Source: Acanthaster planci (lineage: Eukaryota > Echinodermata > Asteroidea > Valvatida > Acanthasteridae). From it: a stretch of DNA of 23,660 nt. The position numbers and the translations under genes were made by a program. Below, piece after piece: positions 9,456 to 19,300 of the stretch (its first letter is position 1; each line of letters opens with the position of its first letter). The stretch lies in the NCBI RefSeq assembly GCF_001949145.1, contig NW_019091752.1, positions 78,737-102,396 of the forward strand, written 5' to 3'. Under the pieces are notes generated by a model that saw only the letters and a program-made list of their open reading frames with translations, did not search any database and was not told the DNA's origin.

Positions 9456-10813
9456 TGTGGCGGGACAACTGACACCTTTTTGTGGTGGACCAGCAGACTG
9501 GCCTGATCGGCAATAGAATTGACTTGGCCTAACCCCACAAATATATTTATTTAACCTTACGCAAGAATGAGCAGCTATCCAAACGCAAGGGGGGATATCA
9601 GTTAACGAACAGTGGACTATGCCTTAGGGGCTGTTCGTTTGGTGGAGGTTTACCACCATTCTGTGATTAGGTAATTGATCCCAATGCCAATAAAGATTAC
9701 AATAAAGTGATACAGGACTGAACTAAATATCACGGTGTCCAGTGATTTCCAAGGCAATTATATGATTGGTTTATTCTATGTCAGTGCTCAGTTACAACAA
9801 CAATTAACTATATACAAAATTATCCTCACAGGGAGGTAGTCCTACATGGTCAACTGCACCACAAACGTGATTAATCTGCCTTATCCTTAACCTACACCAG
9901 AATAACCCTCACGGTGATCAGGGTAAACCTCACAGCGATCAAGGTAACCCTCACAATAACCAGGTAACCTTCAAAGTGATCAGGGTAACCCTCAAGTCTA
10001 AATAAATAATCTACCGATGGCTTATAACTGATAAGTCTTAACCACACAAGCGAATACAATCTTCGTAACTGTACAACACAACACAATGGTGTAGACTTGT
10101 ACAACAATAATCTATACTGCCTTACAAAGCAACACAGTTCCCAAATTGCAACAAGGTTTATGTTGACTTAAATAACCCTCACCCACTTCAAGTTATTATG
10201 AAATAACACAGGTAAGTTGATTAAGAAAGCGATTATAATAGTCCTCACCAGACTCTTAACGGAAACCTGCACCCAGTAAACCTCAACAAGGAAAGCAAGC
10301 TTCCAGACCAGGACCGCTACCAACCATCGCTATGCCAACAAGCATGGAACAACGGCACACAATCCTTCTAGTCTAAGCTTCGCTAATTCCCCAATTAACT
10401 GGTTCACACGGGTTCCCTAACCCTATAATCTACCACTTCTTAAATAAACGAGACTGTCTAATGATTCCCGAATCTTCAAAGAGATCTGATATAATTGGGA
10501 GCTCCGGCAACTGGGAACAAGCACCACACTAACCAATCGCACCAGGTACACTTGAGGTAGATCCCCAACCACCAGCGGTCGTACGTCAGATTTACACTCG
10601 AAACTCAGAACACAAGACAACTCCACAGAGCTCTGGTTAGCGCGCTGCCATCTTGAGAAGTCCTGGCAACCCACGCAGACAGTGCCCAGACCTAAGGTAA
10701 TGCGCGCCTCTGATTGGTTGCCGCGCGCATGTTTAATGCATGAATTAGACGCGCCTGAATTATTAATGACCCAGACTAAACACAGGTCTGCGCAGCTACC
10801 CTGTTTCGCCACA
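9456..10813. mobile_element. Solo-LTR-like element, 1358 bp, with 4 bp target duplication
   Basis: The element begins TGTGGCGGGACA at 9456 and ends TGTTTCGCCACA at 10813, so its ends are short inverted repeats (TGTGGCG / CGCCACA) with the TG...CA form of LTRs. CTAC flanks both sides (9452-9455 and 10814-10817), as expected of a target-site duplication. No retroviral gene is inside. The minus ORF at 10423-10950 crosses the right boundary and looks incidental. On the minus strand a CCAAT box and GC-rich sequence near 10700-10740 resemble a promoter. It could also be a non-autonomous DNA transposon, but a solo LTR in either orientation fits best. It contains the 21 bp minisatellite at 9907. Confidence 0.6.
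9907..9996. repeat. 21 bp minisatellite, about 4.3 copies
   Basis: Units at 9907-9927, 9928-9948, 9949-9968 (20 bases) and 9969-9989, plus a partial unit, follow the pattern CCTCAC-n-GTGATCAGGGTAAC. Related TAACCCTCA words recur outside the array, for example near 10174. The array lies within the solo-LTR-like element. Confidence 0.85.
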
Positions 10814-10817
10814 CTAC

Positions 10818-11920
10818 CAAGAAGTAGCACTTGAACTATTTGGCAGTGTTTTTTACCAGCTTTCCTTATCTGCAGGTATGTGTGGAATTGGAAAGAAGCA
10901 TCTTTGCTAAAATGTCTTTGGACAGTCTTTAGACAATTTTTAGACAACACAGAATTCTAAAAAAGGAGCCACTGAATGATTAGCATAATGTGTCAGCCAA
11001 TTACATTAGAGAATTTAGACCAATAAGGGAACTTCTGTGACAAAACGTTTAACCAATGGGACATCTTCTTAATGGGAGGCATGGCTTGATGGATTAAGGG
11101 AATGTAGTTTAAGGTCAGTTTTGTCACAGCCTTTATAGGGTAAAGATTTAATAGACAGTGGAACTTCCAAATTTTTGTTTACCTGCCTCCGCCCCATCTC
11201 CACCTTGTGTTTAGTAACATATTATGGTGCGAACGAAATGTTGGCATTGTGCTTTGCATTATCGCAAATATTTGGTTTTGTGTTTCTTTGATGTTCACCA
11301 AGAACCATTTCTTCCCCTCAACGGTTCAGATGGGGGAATCGTATCCTTCAGAGAGATTTGAGTAAGCTTGGCACTTTGAAGCAGTTTTTGGCAGGAATTT
11401 CGACAGACACGGTCAAGAAATGATCTATTCCAATGGCCAATAAAGTTATTTTACCAGTTGCAGCTGCTAGAACATACAATGGAGGCACTATGGCTGTAAT
11501 GTCAATGTTTTGTGACAGGCACTCGAATGGCTCCATGGATGTTCACCATGGGCCATTCCTCCCATAAGTCTCCAACAGGGAAACATCGGGTGCCTGCAGA
11601 TTTAATAATTCAGGTTTAGTGTTTTCACTACAGAGTTATTAATTAATTGGTGTTACATGATTGTTGGCTTTAGTAGCACCCATGTGAACTTCATAAATAT
11701 GCATGTTGTGTGACGTGAAGGGCTGTAGCTTTGCATTTGTTGGTGCTATATCGAAATTAATATGCAATACGCTTGTTTCGATTTATGATTGATGGTTGGG
11801 ATGAAAGTGCTGGGTGGTTGTAATTCGTGATTGCTTGGTTGCGGCATAGTTGCGGCATGTATTTTTTTACATACATCTTGAAAATAGTTCGCGGTACCTG
11901 CTGCTTCATTTGACTCGGAC
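10818..11920. other. Non-coding sequence with CCAAT boxes and an inverted repeat
   Basis: CCAAT boxes lie at 10997, 11020 and 11053, with a fourth/fifth pair at 11430-11441 (CCAATGGCCAAT). A short frame starting at ATG 11224 (MVRTKCWHCALHYRKY, 39 codons) and an open minus frame 11348-11536 are not recognisable. I call no gene here; promoter activity is possible. Confidence 0.3.
11035..11129. repeat. 12 bp perfect inverted repeat, 71 bp spacer
   Basis: CTGTGACAAAAC at 11035-11046 is exactly inverted at 11118-11129. The spacing could suit the termini of a very small MITE, but no target duplication flanks it. Confidence 0.5.
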
Positions 11921-11924
11921 TGGC

Positions 11925-12050
11925 TAGCTGACCCCGGCAAGTTCAGTGGTCGAGTGGTTGAGACATCTGCACTAGTAAGCAGGAGGTCGTGGGTTCGAGT
12001 CCCACCCGAGTAAGCTTGTGAAGTTTTTTCGCAAGCTCTTGGACAAGCAC
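11925..12050 (+). mobile_element. tRNA-derived SINE
   Basis: A pol III A box (TGGTCGAGTGG, 11947-11957) and B box (GGTTCGAGTCC, 11992-12002) are 34 bases apart, and a perfect T-stem GTGGG/CCCAC surrounds the B box. The acceptor stem does not close, so this is a tRNA-like SINE head and not a tRNA gene. A near-perfect hairpin (12013-12022 with 12028-12037) follows in the tail. The antisense frame gives RVGLEPTTSCLL, a familiar spurious translation of such SINEs. The outer limits are approximate. Confidence 0.8.
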
Positions 12051-12559
12051 TGAGCATACAGTGCTTATTAATATACGTTGGGTAAGGGCAAAACCTGTTA
12101 TATATGATCTAGCAATAGAACCAACAAGAAAAGCGTTGTCGTCACTCCAGTCGATCCTGTGAGTTACATGCAGTTTAAAATTCAAAGCTTACATTTTGGA
12201 AAAAGTTTTGTAGTAGCTATACACACACAGTGGACTACTGGCCAGTTTCACTGAAATTTGACAATTTCCGGATGTTATCCGACTGAACAACTTTCGCGAT
12301 TCAAAACAAAAAGAAAATGGCTGTGATAGTGATACACATTTTGATACTTCAAGACGGTCATCTTGTCAGCTAGGCACTACACATACATGTACATGTACAG
12401 TACGTGATTTCACTTATTCAGTGCACCGCCATACAGTGTACATTGTACATGTACATACATACATGAAGCTGGAGTGACGGCCCTGCATGTGCAGTGATTC
12501 ACTACACGTTGTCGGTCACCTTTGTAGCTCTGCCGAGATAATGAGGTCCAGGGTTGCAA
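12051..12559. other. Non-coding; TACATGTA-type simple repeats
   Basis: Clusters of TACATGTACATGTA-like sequence lie at about 12382-12402 and 12436-12463. Nothing coding was recognised. The right edge is where homology to polymerase copy 2 begins. Confidence 0.5.
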
Positions 12560-15066
12560 AAAAAGACAAGACGCAGTAAACTGTTTTTAACTCCAACCCC
12601 TATTCGAGATATTTTTGCAACGCGCGATAATGAATGACATACTTTGTTTTTGGTTGAAAGCGTAGCTATGAGTTTGTCTACAGAGGCCGTCTTTTCTCCA
12701 TTTGTTTGATCAAGTCTTTTGATAGTTTGACAAACATTCGTTAGATATCTGAATGTTTTCAGGTGCCGAGGGAAATCATTGTGTAAGTCATGCAGGTGTT
12801 GAGGGTAATCGAGAGTCACTTCGAGCATATAGCTGGTTTTAGAGTGAGGTGAAAGCTTTTGAATATATTCAGAGGTAAACTTGCCCAGGTTTTTATTCCA
12901 GCAAGACTGACCGTACAGCAGCAGTTGAGACACGGCCCATCCATACAGATTGTTTGCGTCTAAATAAAGAATGTAGGATGTCGGTTGATTTGGATTGTAA
13001 TCTTTGAGACTGGGGTTGTTTGGTTTGGCGTATCGTTTGCCTCCTATGCTAGACATACCGCCTTGTGTTGCCTTTTAAAAAAAACAAGTGTTGATTGATG
13101 TTGGTCAGTAACTCAAGTTGAATGGCAGAGTTTTTCAACAAAGCATCCCAAGATAAACCGGGTGCTGTGTAATTAATTGGCGGGGTCTAAACCATAGTGG
13201 ATTCTACAAACTTGGAGAAACTTTTAAAAAATGCATGTAACGACGTGTCCATTTCTACGTAGAGATCGTGATAATCTCCCATGGTGCGACAGTGAAACGC
13301 TTGCCATACTGTTTGAGCATGGGTGTATTCTTCTTCAGACACGGTCTCCTGTTTGAATGGACCATAAGACTTGTCTCTGGCAAGTAAACTTGTTTCTTCA
13401 AACTTTTTATTAAATTATTGACATATTCATACGGATAGATACCATTATTAATTGTAAAATGGCATTGTTTGGAAACCTTTCACAAAGTAATTTAAAAGTG
13501 TCTTGGGCAATTTTTGACCAACCAACCGAGTGAAGAGGGCGTGAAATGAAACGAATTGATAAATTGCAGTTGGCCGAGAGAAAATGAAATGTACTTTGAA
13601 GAGTTTTTAGCAATTACATTTATTTTACCTCTGTTAAAAGTAGAAACACCTTTCATAATCAGATGGGCGTCGTAATTTTCCAAGTTGTGAAATGTGACTG
13701 GAATGGGAGTCTTGTTTTTAATGATTTGGAGTTTGAGGTTGCCGATAGTGTGAGCTGGGCCTCTATACTTGCCGTTGATGTGACAGTGGTCTCTGACCTT
13801 CCTAAATTCATTGGTAGGTTTTTCACAGTTCATGTGACAATATTTGATAAAACCACTGTTGTTTTTTAAACTAAATTCTATCTTTTGGTGTTGAGCTTTC
13901 GGTTTTTGCGGAATAGGACATTGACACTGTGATTCTTTGGTAGGACGGGTCGTTTATTTTGCAGATCCAGCATGTGTCAGTATTGTTGTGTCGTTCATGG
14001 AGTTCTGATGTCCAAATGATAAGTTTTGGGTTAGCAAACGTTTTTTGATGTTTTTTTTCTTGCATGATAGACTCTATAAAATTAGTAGCAGTGTCTTTAC
14101 CTTGGTTTTTTTTGTGACTCGCACAGACACTGTCACAGTATACGATGTTGTAAGAGTAACCACACGGTTTGTGATGTTGAGTTTTGAAAGTGGTGGCTTC
14201 TTGTGGTGGTATGGGTTCTAAAATAGATTCAAAATCAGCCTAGATTGCAAAAGAAGCGTCTTGCATATTTTTGTAGTTTTTCAATTTGAGAATGTTTTTA
14301 CCTTTTTCGGGTAATATGACTTTAGAAGCATCTACTCCTTTGCAGTCTTGTTTGTGTTGGTCTAGTTTATGTTGGGCTCCAAAGTGGGTCATACAGTTAA
14401 AGCAATATTTGTACAGTTGTGATTGTCTATATCGCTCGAAGTGAGTCTAGATGAATTTTTTTATCCAACAATAGTGAGTGTTTTGATTGTTGCTTAAATA
14501 AAGTAAGTTGATCAGTTCTTCATTTTTGCTTTTGTGGAGAGGAACACACTGTCTTTAACGCTGTAACCAAATACATTTACTGCCAAGTCGTTCTGGGCTT
14601 CGATGCGTGAGATCTGCAACACTGGAGTAGGAAAGTCCACATTTGTAAAACTTAAACCATCTGATTCTTTGTATGTGGTTGTTCTATCTTTGTGTTATTT
14701 CGATTGGTTTCGTGTTGTCGTTTGACTTTGTCTCTTATGAGTCCTTAAGCTGCTCTCAACGCCCATCGTTGATCTTCTTTTTTTACTTTAATGATCGCTT
14801 TATGGCCTGCTGACCTTTTGGAGAGTGGTATTTAACTACTTCCTCTCAACAGTTGATAAAGCAACACGTTGATATAAAATGCAACTACTTTATCAAATAT
14901 CCATCCCGATCTGTTTTATTTATGTTCGTCTACTCTCCAAAAGATTTGTTCTTTTTGTTCTTCTGACGCATTCTGGACGTCTCTTGAAACATCGTGATGT
15001 TTATAGTGATAAACGTTAAAATACCTACTTCATTTTCTTGTTGACCTGGTCTTTCCATTTTAAGGT
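12560..15066 (-). pseudogene. Second Polinton DNA polymerase (copy 2), truncated before motif B
   Basis: This has the same domain order as copy 1 but with clearly different residues. On the minus strand: NLKMERP (about 15060), RSGWIFDKV (about 14910), WALRAA (about 14760), THYCWIKKF (about 14470), Exo I ADFES (about 14230) just after an in-frame TAG (14240-14242), HKPCGYSY (about 14170), CWICK (about 13960), DHCHINGKYRG (about 13790), Exo II FHNLENYDAHLI (about 13680), FINSFHF, Exo III region (GDYHDLY, about 13270), GLSWDALL and motif A YLDANNLYGW (about 12960). Similarity stops around 12560, before motifs B and C. The sequence beyond is unrelated, so the 3' half is missing. There are many stops and frameshifts. 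It is the same strand as copy 1 and more decayed in its N-terminal third, suggesting an independent and perhaps older insertion. Confidence 0.88.
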
Positions 15067-15190
15067 TAGAGAGCACGGGTCCGGCATCTTGGTTATTTGG
15101 CGCACCCTATTGATCGCTTGGCACTCCTTGTATCCCATTTGTATGAGTCTTTTTCGTACATATATGATAATAAAACTCAATTTTCTTAAC

Positions 15191-15265
15191 CCTCGTTAGA
15201 GTTTATTAAAATTAACCGATCCTCAAAAATTGAGGATGGGTTAGTTTTAATTAACTCTAATGAGG
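15191..15265. repeat. 36 bp-arm hairpin between Polinton copy 2 genes
   Basis: Arms 15191-15226 and 15230-15265 pair at 32 of 36 positions around an AAA loop. The inner part ATCCTCAA/TTGAGGAT is perfect. It starts 22 bases beyond the stop of the Cys/His-rich ORF, in that gene's 3' direction. TTAACC lies at the left outer edge and GGATAA at the right, so it may be another TTAA-type palindromic MITE, or a transcript-end hairpin. Confidence 0.65.
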
Positions 15266-15287
15266 ATAATCACCTCTAGATTTACAA

Positions 15288-15473
15288 CTAAAACAAGCAG
15301 ACATATTTTTTGTGCTCACAAGAGAGATCTTGAGGGATATAGTCTTTGACATTTTGAGCTATTTCTTTGGTATGTGGTCTACATTCCCAACAATGATATT
15401 TATATAACCTGTGTTCGCAGGTCCTCCATTTTTTATTGCCTGCTAAACAATACAAACAACTGTTACTAATCAT
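15288..15473 (-). CDS. Cys/His-rich small protein, possible zinc-binding
   Basis: This is a complete 61-codon frame with pairs CLYC, CEH-x7-CWEC-x2-H and CEH-x5-C, about nine cysteines and histidines positioned like repeated zinc knuckles. Repeated C-x-H / C-x2-C units are known from proteins of large DNA viruses; I cannot assign a family. It lies upstream of polymerase copy 2 on the same strand and so probably belongs to that Polinton. It may be a fragment: the last knuckle is cut by the stop after CLF. Unlike its neighbours it has no internal stop, though chance survival over 61 codons is possible. Confidence 0.45.
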   Translation of the reverse strand: MISNSCLYCLAGNKKWRTCEHRLYKYHCWECRPHTKEIAQNVKDYIPQDLSCEHKKYVCLF

Positions 15474-15999
15474 TTTATTGACTTTTAATGTAAACTCTGA
15501 GAGTGGTTTTTCTTTGAGTCAATTGTTACATTTTTGATTTCCATGTTTTAATGGGGTTGTGAATCGAATTTAATATATATACATACAGTGTCATTATACT
15601 CAGATAATGAATGTGACTGGACACTTACTTGACTTTTCTGTCAAAGCTTATAGCTGAAGTTTATGTTTGTTTTAACGGTAAATGATAAGAAACCCTGTGA
15701 ATATTTCTGAGACCTAAAATTTTGGCAAGGAGCCGGATACCGAACACAGGACAAACTTGTTATACAGACACACAGGACATACAGCTAACAGTTCACATGA
15801 AATAATGGACTACCGCGTCCATTCAACATATTACCATTGTGGCCACACCAAGGACACCACACTGTCACATGTCCTTATACCAACCAACTACTATGACACA
15901 AATCTGCACATGTGGGCTTTGACCCTGATACAGGTCAGCTAACTGTACCCGACCTCCACAAAGACTACATGTAACACACCCTGCCTTCACATTAGCAAG

Positions 16000-16062
16000 T
16001 TGACCCCAACGAAACTGAAGGGCGCCTCTAATTGGCCCCAACGAAACCGAAGGGCACCAAGA
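16000..16062. repeat. Two-copy tandem repeat, about 32 bp
   Basis: 16000-16031 and 16032-16062 both follow TTG(A/G)CCCCAACGAAAC, then CGAAGGGC-like sequence. A diverged third copy is near 16141-16168 (CCGGAACTGAAGGGCAC). The origin is unknown. Confidence 0.7.
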
Positions 16063-16459
16063 TCAAAGTTACAGCTATTAATTGAACAAATAAACAATTG
16101 AAATTCCCCAAGTTGGAAAACGAGGGGCAACATGCTACATAGCTCGACCGGAACTGAAGGGCACTACTGTTAGCTCAATACACTTCTACGTTATTACTAT
16201 TAGAAACCATGTGATAAAAGTTAGCCTACTAAATTAAATTTATGCTCTGTGAAAGTTATTATTGTCCTTTTTTCTGCTAGAAACTGCTAGCGACAACAGT
16301 TCAAAATGGATCTTAGCGTAGCCTGAAGCAACATTGAAAAATCGTAATAATGGTGGAGATTGGGGGAGGTGGCAGGTTGAACTTGTTTTAAGACAAAGCT
16401 GTGACAAAGTGACTAATTTTCCATGTGTTCCCGCTAATAAGAAAGACCTGGGCAGCTTG

Positions 16460-16521
16460 ATTGGCTGCCAATCACCTCCACTGACCAATCCATGCTCGTA
16501 CCCTATGCCACTTCCGATTGG
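16460..16521. promoter_or_regulatory. Cluster of four CCAAT boxes
   Basis: ATTGG at 16460-16464 and 16517-16521 and CCAAT at 16468-16472 and 16485-16489 lie within 62 bases, in both orientations, with an ETS-like ACTTCCG at about 16510-16516. Such clusters are typical of NF-Y-bound promoters. No adjacent gene was identified, so this is a candidate only. Confidence 0.35.
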
Positions 16522-16902
16522 ATAGCTCCGAAAAACTCGGATCCCCCAAAACCATGTAAATAGCTTGAATTGCTAGTGTCATCATTCTGAAACAATACAT
16601 TCGGCTGACGGCACATAACCAGGTGTAAGCCGGGTAGAAAGCCTGCTCATGTGCATAATTGAGAAACACAGTAACAATGTGTGCAAGCATTCAACGTACA
16701 TTTACTACTGATGGGGGCTCTTGCAATGCATTCACTGCGCATCATTTCCCACAATCAAGACTCTGACAAGAGTTTCCATGGCCTTTCTCATGAACTGGAT
16801 GGCCACCCACATAAGATTAGGCCTCTGCTGAGTATAAAGCATTTGATCGGTGACTTGATAAAATGACATTTTTTTAAAATTGTTTGGGAGGTTTTATCAC
16901 GA

Positions 16903-17285
16903 TCAATCAAAATATGTCTTGTAATTTAACATGGCTTGAAAGTTTGGTTGATTGTTTACATAATTTACACAGTCTCTTAAATTTTCACAGTGAAAGCAAT
17001 TGACACAATTGATACAAGTCAAATATCTTTGCAATGAATACATTTTATACAACCTTTACAATTGAGGTTAATTTGACTTTTTTATACACCCTCTACAACC
17101 AAAAGAACATTCACAATCTTTGCAACCTTTACAACCTTTACAACTTTCAGAGCCTTTGCAATCTTTGCAACTGTTACAACTTTAACATTCTTTACAACCA
17201 AAATTTCAACAGTTTTCACATGTTTGACAAAAGTTACATGCAAAACATCCTTTCCATTAGATGCAACCTTTAGAAAATAAATTAT
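16903..17285 (-). pseudogene. Cys-x-x repeat protein, broken
   Basis: One minus-strand frame, continued by single shifts, gives a cysteine at nearly every third residue: GCFACNFCQTCENC, CKECxSC, CKGCKGCKDCEC, CRGC, then after a frame change NCKGCIKCIHC and CINCVNCFHCENLRDC, ending NYKTYFD at TGA 16905-16903. Stops interrupt after KGCI, ENC and KEC, and two frameshifts are needed. The middle has a 9-base DNA period (TGYAAAGGT-like), but the pattern persists through non-repetitive flanks with mixed TGT and TGC codons, which favours real coding over a simple satellite. The longest open frame (17082-17402) reads the same DNA as KVVKVVKVAK and hides it. The family is not recognised; metal binding or heavy cross-linking is an inference. 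It lies on the same strand as Polinton copy 2, 1.4 kb upstream of its last ORF. Confidence 0.5.
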
Positions 17286-17505
17286 TAGGTTTAGGTTAAG
17301 GGCTGGGCTCACTTGGTTTTTGCCCTGGTTTGTACTTTTGTCTTCGTTTCCTGTAAAGCATCTCGGTTTTTGGTTTGGCGGAAAGTATGATGATATTTTC
17401 AATTTTTTTCAATGAGAGCAAGAGGGTTTAAACTACTCTGCATGCCCACGGGACCTTGATCTGGGCACGCCTAGATCACCTTTTGACTCCTGCATCGCCT
17501 CTGGT

Positions 17506-17895
17506 CAGGGTTGTCTGATGTAAGTCACCTTGATTTAAATAACCAATTTAAATCTTGATTTAAATAAAATGATTTTTTGAAAAAAAAATCACTGATTTAA
17601 ATCAATATGGCGAAGTGTTTCAATTTTTGATTTTTTTTTACTGATTGAAAATGTTTGCAGGTCTTGCACATTTTAAACAGCAAATCCCTTCTCTGTTGGC
17701 CTTCCAGTTCCTTCCGGTATTAAAGAAGTATGAATTTTGCACAAAATCTGGTTTTGCAAGATTTTATTTTCAATTCTGTCCACTTGTTTCAATTTGAATC
17801 AGCTTTTTGGATTCAGTAAGTGTATTTGATGCGAAGGATTGACAATCATGATTTAATTTTACTTCATTTAAATTTAAATCAGAGTTTAACCATAG
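17506..17895. mobile_element. hAT-like non-autonomous transposon, ends uncertain
   Basis: CAGGGTTGTC at 17506 matches the start typical of hAT terminal repeats, and is followed by several TTTAAATC motifs (17530-17610) often found near hAT ends. Another TTTAAATC group lies at 17860-17880, followed by a poor match to CAACCCTG (TTTAACCATAG, to 17895). No 8 bp target duplication could be matched. A similar TTTAAATC group at 19217-19255 is an alternative right end. Confidence 0.35.
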
Positions 17896-19300
17896 AGGAA
17901 GGACACAGGAGTTAGAACTCTGGCACTTCAAAGTGCTCGATGAGCATTGCCGCCCCCGTCAGACAAACAGTAGTAAACATTCCAAAAATGCCTGATTACT
18001 GCCTGCTTAGTTATATTTGAGCAATATTTTGTGTGTTTTGTTTACAATTAACTGCAACTTGTCGCCGTGACCAGGAAATAGGGAGCAAAAAGTCTCTAAC
18101 ATTAGATCTACTTTTGCCGTTGTGAATAAACTTTTTCCTTTGATACACTGTTCCATTTATTTTGTCTTTCCAACACATCAGTTTTCAAAGTCTTTGTACA
18201 AATTTGGCTAAGACTGGCCAACATTTTGACTATCACTGGACAGTTAAGTTCATAACAAACAAAATGCACTATTTCATCACAAGGAGTGCTCGAGACATCT
18301 CATAAAACACCTTTTTTTTTACAAATGCCATAATATTAATGATTCAAATAAAACACAATATCTTATAAACAACTTGGCAATTCATTCCCAAAACTGCAAA
18401 AGAAAGCATTTGATAAGGGCAATGACTGCACATGAACACTAAGGGCAAGCATTAAATTTGATGTTGTTTTCAGGTCATACCAATCACCATCGATGGCATG
18501 AATATTCAACCTCCTATACTGCAGTGTACAACATTTTAAGGATGCAGATTACCAGTGAAAAATTGCAGCAATGAATATTGGGTACAAAGGGGACTTATGG
18601 TTGTGAAACAGGCGGTGTGTAGCAAGCGTTCGTTGCGCTCTAAATATGGACATACCAGACATGCCAGAAAGCGGTAATTGGTCAGATGTTATAGCCCGGG
18701 CAGTTCAAATTCCTTCTATGTCCTTCCTCCATGCTTTAACGTGGTAAAATATCAGTGTACATCAACCTTTTACATCTCTGCAAGTATACATGTATTTTAT
18801 TGAGATTAGAAATGTTAGTCCTTAACGTTGCCCTTAGTAAAGTGATTTTTAATCCAGCTTAAGTCACTGCTCTGTGGAGCTGGATCACGAACAAAATGAG
18901 ATTGCTTTTTGCCCACAGAGCAAGGTAAAATTTTGTACAGGTACACATGTACATGTAGCATGTTGTTCACTGCATGTTTCTCACTCATTAGTCATTTGAT
19001 GCATGTATAAGTATCCTATTCTTATCAAATTCTTGCAAACTCTACTTTTGTCAAAACCTAACAGTTCGGTTTAAAACCTGGTATGCACTTTATCCCTGGT
19101 ATACATGTATGTGCATGTACTTGTCTCTGAAGGAAGTGTCTTCTCTGCCGATACATGTACTGGTAGGTGTTATTCTGCATGCTATTCATCAAGGCTAAGA
19201 CATGGTGGTTTGTGAATTTAATCAAATTACTTGATTTAAATTTCTTAATTTAAATCCAAATTTGTTTAATTTTATCACAAAACAATAAGGCGAATAAGGC
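17896..19300. other. Non-coding; scattered TACATGTA repeats
   Basis: No frame of note. ACATGTAC-type words occur near 18945, 19105 and 19153, and an AT-rich TTTAAAT cluster lies at 19217-19255. I see nothing else. Confidence 0.5.

Larger units (their letters stand above)
15474..16902. other. Non-coding region with two minor repeats and a CCAAT cluster
   Basis: I see no convincing gene. The open frames here (15757-15942 +, 16240-16488 -, 16472-16690 -, 16681-16866 +) overlap one another and show no domain. Items of note are the tandem duplication at 16000 and the CCAAT cluster at 16460, listed separately. Confidence 0.4.

Noticed and set aside
10423-10950. Minus-strand 175-codon frame as a gene
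   Set aside because: It has no recognisable domain and crosses the exact right boundary of the LTR-like element, so it mixes element and flank.
11224-11343. Short plus frame starting MVRTKCWHC as a zinc-finger gene
   Set aside because: Only 39 codons with one CxxC pair and no second zinc-binding half.
11941-12014. A functional tRNA gene
   Set aside because: A and B boxes and the T-stem are good, but the acceptor stem does not pair and the variable region does not fit; a SINE head explains it.
11746-12185. Minus-strand protein frames containing GLEPTTSCLL-type sequence
   Set aside because: These are antisense translations of the SINE, a well-known annotation artefact.
13663-13869. Plus-strand 68-codon frame
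   Set aside because: It is antisense to conserved blocks of polymerase copy 2.
17034-17402. Open frames reading LYN/LCN (+) and KVVKVVKVAK (-)
   Set aside because: They are shadow frames of the 9-base period; the C-x-x frame better explains the sequence outside the repeat.
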